64,000 nucleotides of DNA from the NCBI GenBank assembly GCA_947496715.1, contig CANMDT010000005.1:1-64000 (forward strand). The letters run 5' to 3'. This stretch comes from Myxococcales bacterium. Lineage in GTDB: Bacteria > Myxococcota_A > Bradymonadia > REDH01. Shown piece after piece: positions 51,042-60,090 of this stretch. Position numbers and translations under genes: made by a program. The notes under the pieces were generated by a model. The model was not told the origin of the DNA, searched no databases, and worked only from the letters and a program-made list of their open reading frames with translations. Every line of letters begins with the position of its first letter. Position 1 is the first letter of the stretch.

Positions 51042-52679
51042 TTGAAGATCCTCGCAGCGCAACTCAATCCCCGAGTCGGAGACCTCGCCCGAAACACCGA
51101 CCGCATCCTCGCTGCGCTCGACATCGCGCGCGCCTCCGGCGTCGACCTCGTTGTCACCCCCGAACTCGCGCTCACAGGCTATCCGCCACGCGACCTCCTC
51201 GACCGGCCCAGACTCCACGAGGCGATCGACGAAGCACTCCTCACCCTCACCCGCGCTACGGTCGGGGGCCCAGCCCTCCTCGTCGGTCTTCCCCTTCCCC
51301 ACCAGACCAGACCTCACCAGTTGCAGAATGCCGCGCTCCTCATCGACGACGGCCGCATCCTCGCCAGACACAACAAACTCCTCCTCCCCTCCTACGATGT
51401 CTTCGATGAGGCCAGACACTTCCTGCCGGGAGAGGCTCTCACTACCGTCAGCTTCCGCGGCAGAACACTCATTCTCTCTATCTGCGAAGACCTCTGGGCC
51501 TGCGACGACCCCACGCTCAGAGCCCGCTACGGGCACGACCCGCTCGACGATGCCCAGCCCGCCGACCTCCTGATCAACCTCTCCGCAAGCCCCTTTGCCC
51601 GAGGAAAAATCGAGCGCCGGCTCTCCACCCTCACCACCGCCGCCGCCAAGCTCCAGACCCCTATCCTCTACCTCAACCAGGTAGGCGCAAACGACGAACT
51701 CATCTTCGACGGAAGCAGCCTCCTCATGCTCACCAACGGAACGGCCAAACAGCTCGTGCCAGCCTTCATCGAGGCCTCCAACACCTTCGACCTCGCCCGC
51801 CTCCACGAGCTCCCAGACCTCACCGCCGCAGACCCTGTCGACCTCACCCTGCAGGCCCTCCTCACCGGCATCCGAGACTACTTCCACAAGTCCGGATTCT
51901 CCCGCGCCCTCCTCGGACTCTCCGGCGGAATCGACTCCGCCCTCACCGCCGCACTCGCTGTCCAAGCGCTCGGACCGGGCAACGTCATCGGCCTGCTCAT
52001 GCCCAGCCAATTCTCTTCGCAAGGCTCCCTCGACGATGCCGCTGCGCTCGCTCAAAACCTCGGTATCCAAACCCACACCATCCCCATCGAGCCCGCCTTC
52101 CGCGCTCTACGGGAAACCCTACAACCCTCCCTCCAGAACCAGACCCACGGCCTCACCGAAGAGAACCTCCAAGCCCGCATCCGAGGCATCCTCCTCATGG
52201 CACACGCCAACCACCACGACGCCCTCCTGCTCACCACCGGCAACAAGTCCGAACTCGCCGTCGGCTACTGCACCCTCTATGGCGACATGTGCGGCGCACT
52301 CGCGCCCATCGCAGACCTCACAAAGGGGCGCGTCTGGCAACTCGCCCGACACCTCAACCGCGACGGAATCATCATCCCCGTCAACTCCATCGAAAAGCCG
52401 CCCAGCGCCGAGCTCCGCGACAACCAGACAGACCAAGACTCGCTCCCCCCCTATGAGCTCCTCGACCGCCTCGTCGAAGCCTATGTCGAACTCGACCGCT
52501 CGACCGCAGACCTCATCCGCGACGGCTTCGACCCCGATACCGTCGCCCGCGTCACACGCCTCATCGACCTCAGCGAGCACAAGCGCCGGCAAACCCCGCC
52601 CGTGCTCCGCGTCACCGAAAAAGCCTTCGGCACAGGACGCCGCTATCCCATCGCAGCTGCACCCGTGGCGAAGCTCTAG
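51042..52679 (+). CDS. nadE: glutamine-dependent NAD+ synthase
   Basis: N-terminal nitrilase domain; ALLGLSGGIDSALTAALA; LLTTGNKSELAVGYCTLYGDMCGALAPIADL; TTG start. Confidence 0.95.
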   Translation: MKILAAQLNPRVGDLARNTDRILAALDIARASGVDLVVTPELALTGYPPRDLLDRPRLHEAIDEALLTLTRATVGGPALLVGLPLPHQTRPHQLQNAALLIDDGRILARHNKLLLPSYDVFDEARHFLPGEALTTVSFRGRTLILSICEDLWACDDPTLRARYGHDPLDDAQPADLLINLSASPFARGKIERRLSTLTTAAAKLQTPILYLNQVGANDELIFDGSSLLMLTNGTAKQLVPAFIEASNTFDLARLHELPDLTAADPVDLTLQALLTGIRDYFHKSGFSRALLGLSGGIDSALTAALAVQALGPGNVIGLLMPSQFSSQGSLDDAAALAQNLGIQTHTIPIEPAFRALRETLQPSLQNQTHGLTEENLQARIRGILLMAHANHHDALLLTTGNKSELAVGYCTLYGDMCGALAPIADLTKGRVWQLARHLNRDGIIIPVNSIEKPPSAELRDNQTDQDSLPPYELLDRLVEAYVELDRSTADLIRDGFDPDTVARVTRLIDLSEHKRRQTPPVLRVTEKAFGTGRRYPIAAAPVAKL

Positions 52680-54883
52680 CCTCGCATACGCTGCACCCGC
52701 GACGACAGCAGCGTCATCCGCGACCGCCCCTGCACATCCTCTGCGGCCATCTTGAACGCCCGCGCCTGGCCAACCAACACCAGCAGCCGCCGTGCCCGCG
52801 TCACCGCCGTGTAGAGGATCGAACGGCTCAACATCCGGAAGTGATGGTTCGTCAGAACCAGCACCACCGCCTCGAACTCCGACCCCTGAGACTTGTGAAC
52901 CGAGATGGCATACGCCAGCTCCAGATCCCGAAGCGTCTCCCCGCCGTAGCCCACCTCCCGACCCTCAAAGTCCACCCGGATACGCTGCGCTCCCTCCTGC
53001 ACCTCCGTCACAACGCCGATGTCGCCGTTGAAGACCTCGAGGTCGTAATCATTCCGCGTCTGAATCACCCGGTCGCCCACATTCGGACGAACAGGGCCGC
53101 CATCAACACCGCTGCCGCCCGTCAACCGTGACTGCAGCGCCCGATTGAGCGCCTCCGAACCAGCCGCACCTCCATGCATCGGAACCAGCACCTGAATGTC
53201 GCGCGAGGGACGAAACCCGAACCGCTTCGGAATCCGCTCCGTCACCACCCGGCTAACCACATCCAACACCGCCTCCGCGTCTGGCGCCTCGATGAAAAAC
53301 ACATCGCTCGAAGGCGCGTTCTCCACCGCATCCCAGCGCCCCGAACGCACCGCATGCGCCACCTCCAAAATCCGAGACCCTTCGCTCTGCCGGAACACCT
53401 GCGTCAGCCGAGAAACAGCCACCGCTCCGGACCGGATCAACGCCCCAAGCACATCGCCAGGGCCTACAGAAGGAAGCTGCTCTTCATCTCCCACAAGCAC
53501 CAGCTGGCTCTCAGGACCCACCGCCTCCAACAAGGCAACCGCGAGCGCCGTGTCCAGCATGCTCGCCTCGTCCACCACCACCACAGAGGCCTCGATCGGC
53601 AGCCCGCGGCCGCGCAAAAACTTCCCCGTCCGCGGATCAAACTCCAGCAGTCGATGCACCGTCTTCGCCACGATGCCCGTCGCCTCCTGCATCCGCCGCG
53701 CCGCGCGACCCGTCGGCGCAGCCAGCGCAACCTGCCCGCCAGAACGCAGCACCTGCTCCGCAAAGGTCCGCACGATCGTCGTCTTGCCCGTACCCGGACC
53801 ACCCGTCAGCACCGCCAGTCCACTCCGCGAAATCCCTAGCAGCGCCGCCACCTGCGTCGCCGCCAGACGCACCTCTCGGCTGCCACCGCTGCCCGCCACC
53901 TCCTCCGCCCTGCTCGGCCCCCACACGCCCTGTCGGCCTGCCAGCGCAACAACCTGCTCCGCCAGCCGCTCCTCGAGCCCGCTCATCTCCTTCCGCTGGT
54001 ACCCAGACTGCCGCGCGCCATCAGCCAGCGTTGCCTCGCAGGCCTCCAACTCGCCCTCCTTCAACGCGGCCGCAATCGCGCTCGCCACCACAGACGCGCT
54101 CAAGCCAGCGACCTCCATCGCCAGCTGCTCTAACCACTCCGACCCCGCCGCCGTGTGCCCCTCATCCTCCGCCGCCAGCACCGCATGATAGACAGCCGCC
54201 AGCGCACGCCGCGGATCATCACCCACAATGCCAACCTGCGCCGCGATCTGATCCGCACGACGAAACCCTACTCCATGCACCACACGCGCAAGCAGGTAGG
54301 GATTCTCCTGCACCACACGCGCCGTCCCACTTCCGAAGGCCTTGTGAACCCGCACCGACAGCGCAGCCGTCAATCCAAGCCCCTGCAGGAACGACATCAC
54401 CTCGCGGTCCGAACGGCGAGCCTGCCACCGCTCCTTCACCTCCGCCAGACGCTTCGCACCAAAGCCGCGCAGCGTCAGGAGCCGCTCCGGCTCCTCATCC
54501 AGAACCTCAAAGGTCCGCGCTCCGAACGCAGCCACAATCTTCGCGGCCCACGCCTCCCCCACGCCCGGCAAAACCCCGGAGCCGAGAAAGGCGACCATCC
54601 CGTCGCGCTCCACCGGCAACACCACCTCGACCCGCTCCGCCTCCACCTGCAACTCTCCCGTACGGAACCGCTTCAGTCGCCCCGAAACGCGCACCCGTTC
54701 GCCCTCCTCGATGCTCCCTGCGCGACTGCGCACAACCCAACTCTCCTGCGTCTCGCTCAGCATCGAGAACACCGCGAACTGGCCGTCAGACGACCGGTAA
54801 CGAACACGACGAACCGTACCCGTCAGCGCAACGCTGCTCCCCTCCGTCAGCTTCGAAAACGGCAACCCTTCCGACACACACAC
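52676..54883 (-). CDS. recD2: RecD2-like ATP-dependent DNA helicase
   Basis: LTGGPGTGKTTIVRTF; VVDEASMLDTAL; AISVHKSQGSEFEAVVLVL; TAVTRARRLLVLVG. Confidence 0.93.
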   Translation of the reverse strand: MCVSEGLPFSKLTEGSSVALTGTVRRVRYRSSDGQFAVFSMLSETQESWVVRSRAGSIEEGERVRVSGRLKRFRTGELQVEAERVEVVLPVERDGMVAFLGSGVLPGVGEAWAAKIVAAFGARTFEVLDEEPERLLTLRGFGAKRLAEVKERWQARRSDREVMSFLQGLGLTAALSVRVHKAFGSGTARVVQENPYLLARVVHGVGFRRADQIAAQVGIVGDDPRRALAAVYHAVLAAEDEGHTAAGSEWLEQLAMEVAGLSASVVASAIAAALKEGELEACEATLADGARQSGYQRKEMSGLEERLAEQVVALAGRQGVWGPSRAEEVAGSGGSREVRLAATQVAALLGISRSGLAVLTGGPGTGKTTIVRTFAEQVLRSGGQVALAAPTGRAARRMQEATGIVAKTVHRLLEFDPRTGKFLRGRGLPIEASVVVVDEASMLDTALAVALLEAVGPESQLVLVGDEEQLPSVGPGDVLGALIRSGAVAVSRLTQVFRQSEGSRILEVAHAVRSGRWDAVENAPSSDVFFIEAPDAEAVLDVVSRVVTERIPKRFGFRPSRDIQVLVPMHGGAAGSEALNRALQSRLTGGSGVDGGPVRPNVGDRVIQTRNDYDLEVFNGDIGVVTEVQEGAQRIRVDFEGREVGYGGETLRDLELAYAISVHKSQGSEFEAVVLVLTNHHFRMLSRSILYTAVTRARRLLVLVGQARAFKMAAEDVQGRSRMTLLSSRVQRMRG

Positions 54884-54933
54884 CTCCGCCTCAACACACC
54901 GTCATCCATTCGGACCAGCGCGCGCAAGTGCAA

Positions 54934-55338
54934 TCAATCCGACTCCCCCGAACCGCCCGACGACTCCCGACGACCCACCACCCGTTGGTGTCGGTCCAGC
55001 GCCTGCCGCGCCAGCATCTCCTCCGCCTCCGCCAACGCAACCTCAAGCACCGCCGCCCGCTCCGCGCGGCGAGCCTCCTCCATCTTCGGCAACAGCGCTC
55101 TCACCGCAGCCAACCGCTCCGCGCGACCAAGCTCCAGCGATGAGACCGTCAGAGCCTCCGGACCCACACCCTCATCAAACCGCGCTGCCCGCGCTGCCGC
55201 ATCCCATCGCGACTCCGCCTCTATAAACGCAGCCTCGCAGGCCGCTTGCAGTGCCCCGGCCCGCGACAACCTCGCCGAGGCGTCAACCAACTGCGACTCC
55301 AGCCGCATCCCCTCCAGCGACAGCAGCGCCCGCCTCAC
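54934..55338 (-). CDS. FliJ/SctO-like coiled-coil protein
   Basis: Small, helical, Ala/Glu/Arg-rich; directly downstream of and overlapping the FliI/SctN-like ATPase gene. Confidence 0.5.
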   Translation of the reverse strand: MRRALLSLEGMRLESQLVDASARLSRAGALQAACEAAFIEAESRWDAAARAARFDEGVGPEALTVSSLELGRAERLAAVRALLPKMEEARRAERAAVLEVALAEAEEMLARQALDRHQRVVGRRESSGGSGESD

Positions 55339-56642
55339 CGCCGCAGCCGTGAAGCAATGCTGCGAAGCTCAGACCACGACGCATCGCCCGATCCACCCGT
55401 CAGCGCCCGGCGTAGCGACTCCTCCTCCGCGATGGCCGCATCCAAGCCCGGACGACTCCCCGACCGATAGTAGCCAAGCTCCACCGCATCACGATGCTGC
55501 TCCAGAAGGCCCAGCCCTCCTCGGCACACTCGGCCAACCTCGAGCTCGCCAGCCGTAAGCAAGTCATCCGACAGCCGACTCATGCTCGCCACCCAATCCA
55601 CCGCCGGAAACTGGCCTCGATCCGCCAGACGACGACGCAGCACCAACTGAACATCCACCAGGCTTCGAACCTCCTCCGCCACCACACCCTGCTCCTGCTC
55701 CGACGACGCAAGCACCGAGTATAGCCCAGTCACGGAACCCTCCAAACCGGCTCCGGCCCGCTCCAGCAGCCGCGCCATCGACGAACCCATCGTCACGGGA
55801 AAACCCGACGCACCCAGTGGCTCTCCCCGCACCTGCGCAACCTCCCGAAGCGCCCGCGCATAGCGCGTCAGTGAGTCCAGCAGGAGTAGGCATGACCGCC
55901 CGCGACCGCGCCACGAATCAGCCAGCTCCGACGCCAGCTCCGCCGCGGCGACACGCTCCGATGCGGGCGCCTCCGAACGAGCTACAACCACCGTGACCCG
56001 ACCTGCCAGCGGCCCGCCGAACACCTCCTCCAACAGGGAGGATGCCTCGCGCGCACGCTCGCCCACCAGACCAATCACCACCACATCCTCCACCATCCGC
56101 TCACGCAGCTGCCGTAGCAGATAGGTCTTGCCCGAGCCCGCCTCCCCAATGATTGCAACGCGCGCGCCCCGACCGATAGGCGCCAGCGCATCGATGCCCG
56201 CAACCCCCGTCTCGAACCGATCCGCCACGCCAACAGACCGGCGCGAAAACAGGCCCGACGGAGCCCCTGACTCACGAGCCACCACAGCTCCTCCATCGAC
56301 CGGCTCGCCTAGCCCGTTCAGCACGCGGCCGAGCGCCTCCTCCACCCGCAAGCGCCCTCCTGCCACGCTACGAACCCGGACCCGAGCGCCCACGCCAACT
56401 CCCTCCGAACTCCCCCACGGAAGCAAACGCGCCCGCTCACCTTCGAGCCCGACCACCTCTGCCAGGACCGACCCTTCGCCAACCTCAATCTCGCACAGCT
56501 GCCCCACCACCGCATCGGCCACACAGGCCTCAATCAGCCCTCCCCCGACCGATGCCACGCGACCCGAAATCAGCTCCGAACGACCGGAACGGAGCCGCGC
56601 ATCCAACAACTTCACCCACGCAGCGCGGCTAGCTGAGGTCAT
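55335..56642 (-). CDS. FliI/SctN-family type III secretion ATPase
   Basis: APIGRGARVAIIGEAGSGKTYLLRQL; LLLLDSLTRYARALREVAQVRGEPLGASGFPVTMGSSMARLLERAG; start trimmed to MTSASRAAW. Confidence 0.9.
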   Translation of the reverse strand: MTSASRAAWVKLLDARLRSGRSELISGRVASVGGGLIEACVADAVVGQLCEIEVGEGSVLAEVVGLEGERARLLPWGSSEGVGVGARVRVRSVAGGRLRVEEALGRVLNGLGEPVDGGAVVARESGAPSGLFSRRSVGVADRFETGVAGIDALAPIGRGARVAIIGEAGSGKTYLLRQLRERMVEDVVVIGLVGERAREASSLLEEVFGGPLAGRVTVVVARSEAPASERVAAAELASELADSWRGRGRSCLLLLDSLTRYARALREVAQVRGEPLGASGFPVTMGSSMARLLERAGAGLEGSVTGLYSVLASSEQEQGVVAEEVRSLVDVQLVLRRRLADRGQFPAVDWVASMSRLSDDLLTAGELEVGRVCRGGLGLLEQHRDAVELGYYRSGSRPGLDAAIAEEESLRRALTGGSGDASWSELRSIASRLRR

Positions 56643-57228
56643 CAGGGCAACCCTCAAGTAATCCCTGTAACAGATGCAGCTGACTCCGCAGACGAGCGTC
56701 GCTCTGACCGCGAGCAAACTCGACCACCAGATCGGCTCCGCGCAAACTCCCATCCACACGCACCGCCATCCCCTCAGCAGACTCACCCAAGCGCTTCCGA
56801 ACCGAGGCCACAATCCCCGGCGCAGCACGAACAACAAGCTCTCGCTCGCCTGCCAAACCCTCCAGAGCGCGCGACAACAGAACATCGAGGACCGCCGCCT
56901 CCCGCTCCGCCAGACGCCCCAGCATCGCCTCTGCGATCAGCATCGCCAGCATCGCTGTCCGACGTGCCACCTCCTTCGGACGACCCGCCAGTGCATCCAG
57001 CATCCGCTCCATCTCATGACGCGACGAAGAAAGCGCCTCCGCCCGCGCAGACGCGACTGCAGTCACCAACTCCTCCTCCAAACGCGACCGACGCGCCTCC
57101 AGCTGCGAGAGCTCCGCGGCAAGCCCCTTCGCAGCAGCCTCTTCCTCCTGGCTCACCCAGCCCACCACGCCCGATGCCAGCAACCAGCCCGAGCCATCCT
57201 CAACCCAACCCCAGCCCCAGCCCGTCAT
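56629..57228 (-). CDS. FliH/SctL-like ATPase stator
   Basis: VDGSLRGADLVVEFARGQSDARLRSQLHLLQGLLEG matches the FliH/SctL C-terminal signature; adjacent to the ATPase. Confidence 0.72.
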   Translation of the reverse strand: MTGWGWGWVEDGSGWLLASGVVGWVSQEEEAAAKGLAAELSQLEARRSRLEEELVTAVASARAEALSSSRHEMERMLDALAGRPKEVARRTAMLAMLIAEAMLGRLAEREAAVLDVLLSRALEGLAGERELVVRAAPGIVASVRKRLGESAEGMAVRVDGSLRGADLVVEFARGQSDARLRSQLHLLQGLLEGCPDDLS

Positions 57229-57923
57229 TGTGAACCTCGACGACCCGTAGCAGCCAGAAGCCCAGCAAAAATAGACACAAGCAACAGTAGCGATACGAAC
57301 GACCACCGAAGCAGACCCGCCTGACCCGCTTCCACCCGAAACGGCCCCACCTTAGCCCACCTCACCCCAGGCGACAGACGGGGAACCGTCATCCCCACAC
57401 GCTCGATACGCGCGACCTCGCTCAGACCCTCCATCCCCCGAACCGCACGCTCAACCTGCGTCCAGTCCGCCGAACCCTCACGCATCACCAACGTCGCCGT
57501 CGCCACCTCGCCAGAACCCTCCGCGCGGAGCTCAACCCAAGCATCCTCAACCTGTGGAAGCCCGCGAAGCAACGCGGCGGCACGCGCTCCCGCCTCGTGC
57601 CGCTCCAGACGCGACCGATCCGCTGCCGATGGCCACATCCCGATCTCGGGCTTCGGAACCGCCAACCGCTGCCGCGGCAGCCCCAACTCCGAAACAGCGC
57701 CGCGCGCTCCCGCGCCATCCCAACGCGGCACCACTACCTCGCGACCGCGGCCGCAACGCTCCGCAGACGCATCAAACCCCGCGCGACGGAGCTGCCACGC
57801 CGACTCATCCGCCTCTTCCTGGCCAACGCAGCCCGTCACCGAAACCCGACATCCGGCAACCGAGAGACCAAGCAGCACCAGCGCCACCAACAATCCCCCT
57901 ACCCGCGACCGAACTGTCATCAC
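57225..57923 (-). CDS. SctJ-like lipoprotein (type III secretion inner ring)
   Basis: Lipobox SVAGC; EADESAWQLRRAGFDA and ELGLPRQRLAVPKP RBM1-like; LRGLPQVEDAWVELR RBM2-like; C-terminal TM. Confidence 0.72.
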   Translation of the reverse strand: MMTVRSRVGGLLVALVLLGLSVAGCRVSVTGCVGQEEADESAWQLRRAGFDASAERCGRGREVVVPRWDGAGARGAVSELGLPRQRLAVPKPEIGMWPSAADRSRLERHEAGARAAALLRGLPQVEDAWVELRAEGSGEVATATLVMREGSADWTQVERAVRGMEGLSEVARIERVGMTVPRLSPGVRWAKVGPFRVEAGQAGLLRWSFVSLLLLVSIFAGLLAATGRRGSQ

Positions 57924-57927
57924 CAGC

Positions 57928-58614
57928 CTACTCCTCCAACCTCGACGATGCGCTCGCCATCAGCTCCTGCAGACGAAGCAGCGCACGCGCGTGCGCCCGG
58001 CAGGCCCAACTCCTGCTCCGACCAACCCGATCTGCGTGCTCCGCCAGACTCATCGATGAAAAATAGCAGTCCGCCAGAAGCTCACGCTCGTCCTCCGGCA
58101 GGTGGCCCAACATGCGCCTCACCAAGGCCTTCGACATCTTCTGCGCCACAACCTGCTCCGGCGTTGCCGTGTAGCCGCTCAGCTCCTCCGACTCCTCCAA
58201 CTCCACCGTCGCAGACTCCATCACCTCACTCGCCGTCGTCGCGCACACCATCGCATGAACCAAATAGTCCACGTCCGACGCAGACTCCGCAACATCCGAC
58301 AGCCCCTCAAGTGCATCACCCATCGCCCGAACGCGGCGAATCGCGGCAGCCTGAGACCGCTTCAGGCCCTGCTGCGACAGAGTCTCATCCAGAATCGCTC
58401 CACGGATCCGATAGTATGCATAGGTACCGAACGACGTCGATGCCGTCGTGTCGAACCGACGAGCCGCCTCCAGCAGCCCCAGCATCCCCATCTGCTCCAG
58501 CTCTTCGAGCGCAAACTGCAACCGAAGCGTCGTCTTCAGACGGTACGCGACATGGCGCACCAGCCAACCATGCTGGGCTACCAAATCGCCCTGCTTTTGC
58601 GACTCGCCTTCCAC
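57928..58614 (-). CDS. FliA-type (sigma-28-like) RNA polymerase sigma factor
   Basis: LEELEQMGMLGLLEAARRFDTTASTSFGTYAYYRIRGAILDETLSQQGLKRS; region 4 SLAEHADRVGRSRSWACRAHARALLRL. Confidence 0.85.
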   Translation of the reverse strand: MEGESQKQGDLVAQHGWLVRHVAYRLKTTLRLQFALEELEQMGMLGLLEAARRFDTTASTSFGTYAYYRIRGAILDETLSQQGLKRSQAAAIRRVRAMGDALEGLSDVAESASDVDYLVHAMVCATTASEVMESATVELEESEELSGYTATPEQVVAQKMSKALVRRMLGHLPEDERELLADCYFSSMSLAEHADRVGRSRSWACRAHARALLRLQELMASASSRLEE

Positions 58615-58685
58615 CGAGGTAACCTCCGCTGCGGCATCTCCTAACTGCCAGAAATTTCACCTGTCAAGCCACAGGCGGACACAGC

Positions 58686-59480
58686 ATGACCTCAAGCGAC
58701 CTCTCCACCACAAGCCACGCCACGCACTCAGCACGCCGTTGGGCCCGCGCGCTCTACCTCGCCGCCTTCGATGAGCAGCCCGACGAGGTCACAACCTCCG
58801 CGCGCACACCTATCCACCCCGCCAACTTCCAGTTCCTCGCCTACCCGGCCGTCGATCAAGAACCCGTCGCCATCGCCGTCGCAGGGCTCATCCTGAACCA
58901 CGACGACGTCCGTCACCTCCTCCCCTTCGCCCACCGATTCGAAAACAATCTCAAACTCGCCACAGCGATTCTCCCGCCAACACACGAGGACAGCCAACCC
59001 CTCCTCGACGAACTCCCCAAACCCGCCGCAGCGGCTACCGCCAGAGGGCCCGCCGGAGCCATCGTTGTCGTCGAATACGAGCCGCAGCGATTTCACCACC
59101 ACCTCCCCTGGCTCCCGGGCGACAGGTTTCACCTCACACTCCCTATACCTCCCCACACAGGCAGCGGCCTGCTGCTGCCAGAACTACCCATCGCTGCCAC
59201 CCTCACAAACCTCGATGACCAGCGCGACGTCCCCATCATCCTCTCTCCCACGCGCGACGCACTCACCGCCAAACTCCTCCCCGAGCTACATTCCACAACC
59301 TCATCGCACGCCATCTGCTGGTCTGGAACCGTTCTCGCCGTCCGACCTCCGCTCGGCCTCGAACTCAAGCTTCAAGAAACGGGAACACTGCCGGCGCTCC
59401 CCTTCTCCACCGCCAACTGGCTCACCGATGGCAACAACTTTGCCATCCGCATCACCACCAACCCCCCACCAGACCGTTAA
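58686..59480 (+). CDS. hypothetical protein, divergent from the sigma/T3SS-like operon
   Basis: 264-aa ORF with coherent codon use; no family recognised. Confidence 0.6.
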   Translation: MTSSDLSTTSHATHSARRWARALYLAAFDEQPDEVTTSARTPIHPANFQFLAYPAVDQEPVAIAVAGLILNHDDVRHLLPFAHRFENNLKLATAILPPTHEDSQPLLDELPKPAAAATARGPAGAIVVVEYEPQRFHHHLPWLPGDRFHLTLPIPPHTGSGLLLPELPIAATLTNLDDQRDVPIILSPTRDALTAKLLPELHSTTSSHAICWSGTVLAVRPPLGLELKLQETGTLPALPFSTANWLTDGNNFAIRITTNPPPDR

Positions 59481-59533
59481 CGAGCCTCCGCGCGAAACGG
59501 GGCCCGCAACAAACGCCACGCGGCGACGATAAT

Positions 59534-59556
59534 ACTCCATCCCCTACCGATGGAGT
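59534..59556 (+). repeat. perfect 7-bp hairpin overlapping the putative start codon of the following CDS
   Basis: ACTCCAT-CCCCTACCG-ATGGAGT. Confidence 0.8.
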
Positions 59557-60029
59557 CCCTCATGCCAGCCCACAACAACATCCTCCTTCACCTCACCCTG
59601 CAACCCGCCCCAGGTAGCAGCCTACCCGCACACGACATCGGGCCCGAACTCGCAGCCTATGTTCGAGCGCTCCTCGACAACCTCGATGCCTCCCCAATTG
59701 TCATCGGCGCCACCAGCACCGAACTCACCATCGTCGCGCCGCTCCCCCTCTGCATGAGCACGGCCCACCTCGTCTTCTGCATCAAGCGGGGAACCGAGCG
59801 CTGGCTCACCCAACAGTGCACCTCGCAACGAGTCTTCCTCTGGGCCCCTGGCTTTCGCGCGCTCTCTGTCGACCGAGCCTCGCTCGCCGCCCTCATTCGA
59901 GGGCTCCAGCATCGCGCAACCTACTGCGAACCACCGAGCTTTGATGCACAAGCCTCGGGGCCGCAGGCCCACACTGACTTCGACCACCCGCCCCTATCGA
60001 AGTCATCCGTACAGCCAGCCACCAACTAG
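59550..60029 (+). CDS. IS200/RAYT (Y1 transposase)-like protein lacking recognisable catalytic residues
   Basis: ELAAYVRALLDNLDASPIVIGATSTELTIVAPLPLCMSTAHLVFCIKRGTERWL...FLWAPGFRALSVDRASLAALIRGLQHRATYCEPPSFDA aligns by eye with the IS200-like pattern ...GG..DHVHLL..LP...s.a.LV..iK..Ss.W...F.WQ.GYgAFSVs... Confidence 0.6.
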   Translation: MESLMPAHNNILLHLTLQPAPGSSLPAHDIGPELAAYVRALLDNLDASPIVIGATSTELTIVAPLPLCMSTAHLVFCIKRGTERWLTQQCTSQRVFLWAPGFRALSVDRASLAALIRGLQHRATYCEPPSFDAQASGPQAHTDFDHPPLSKSSVQPATN

Positions 60030-60090
60030 CCGGCGCTGCGCCCCTGCGCTCGCCCTTCACGCCCCCTGCGACCCCCGCTCCCTGCGCTAC
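59985..60090. repeat. repeat A copy 1 (includes the 3' end of the preceding CDS)
   Basis: About 106 bp, near-identical to 60261-60366 at offset 276. Confidence 0.92.
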
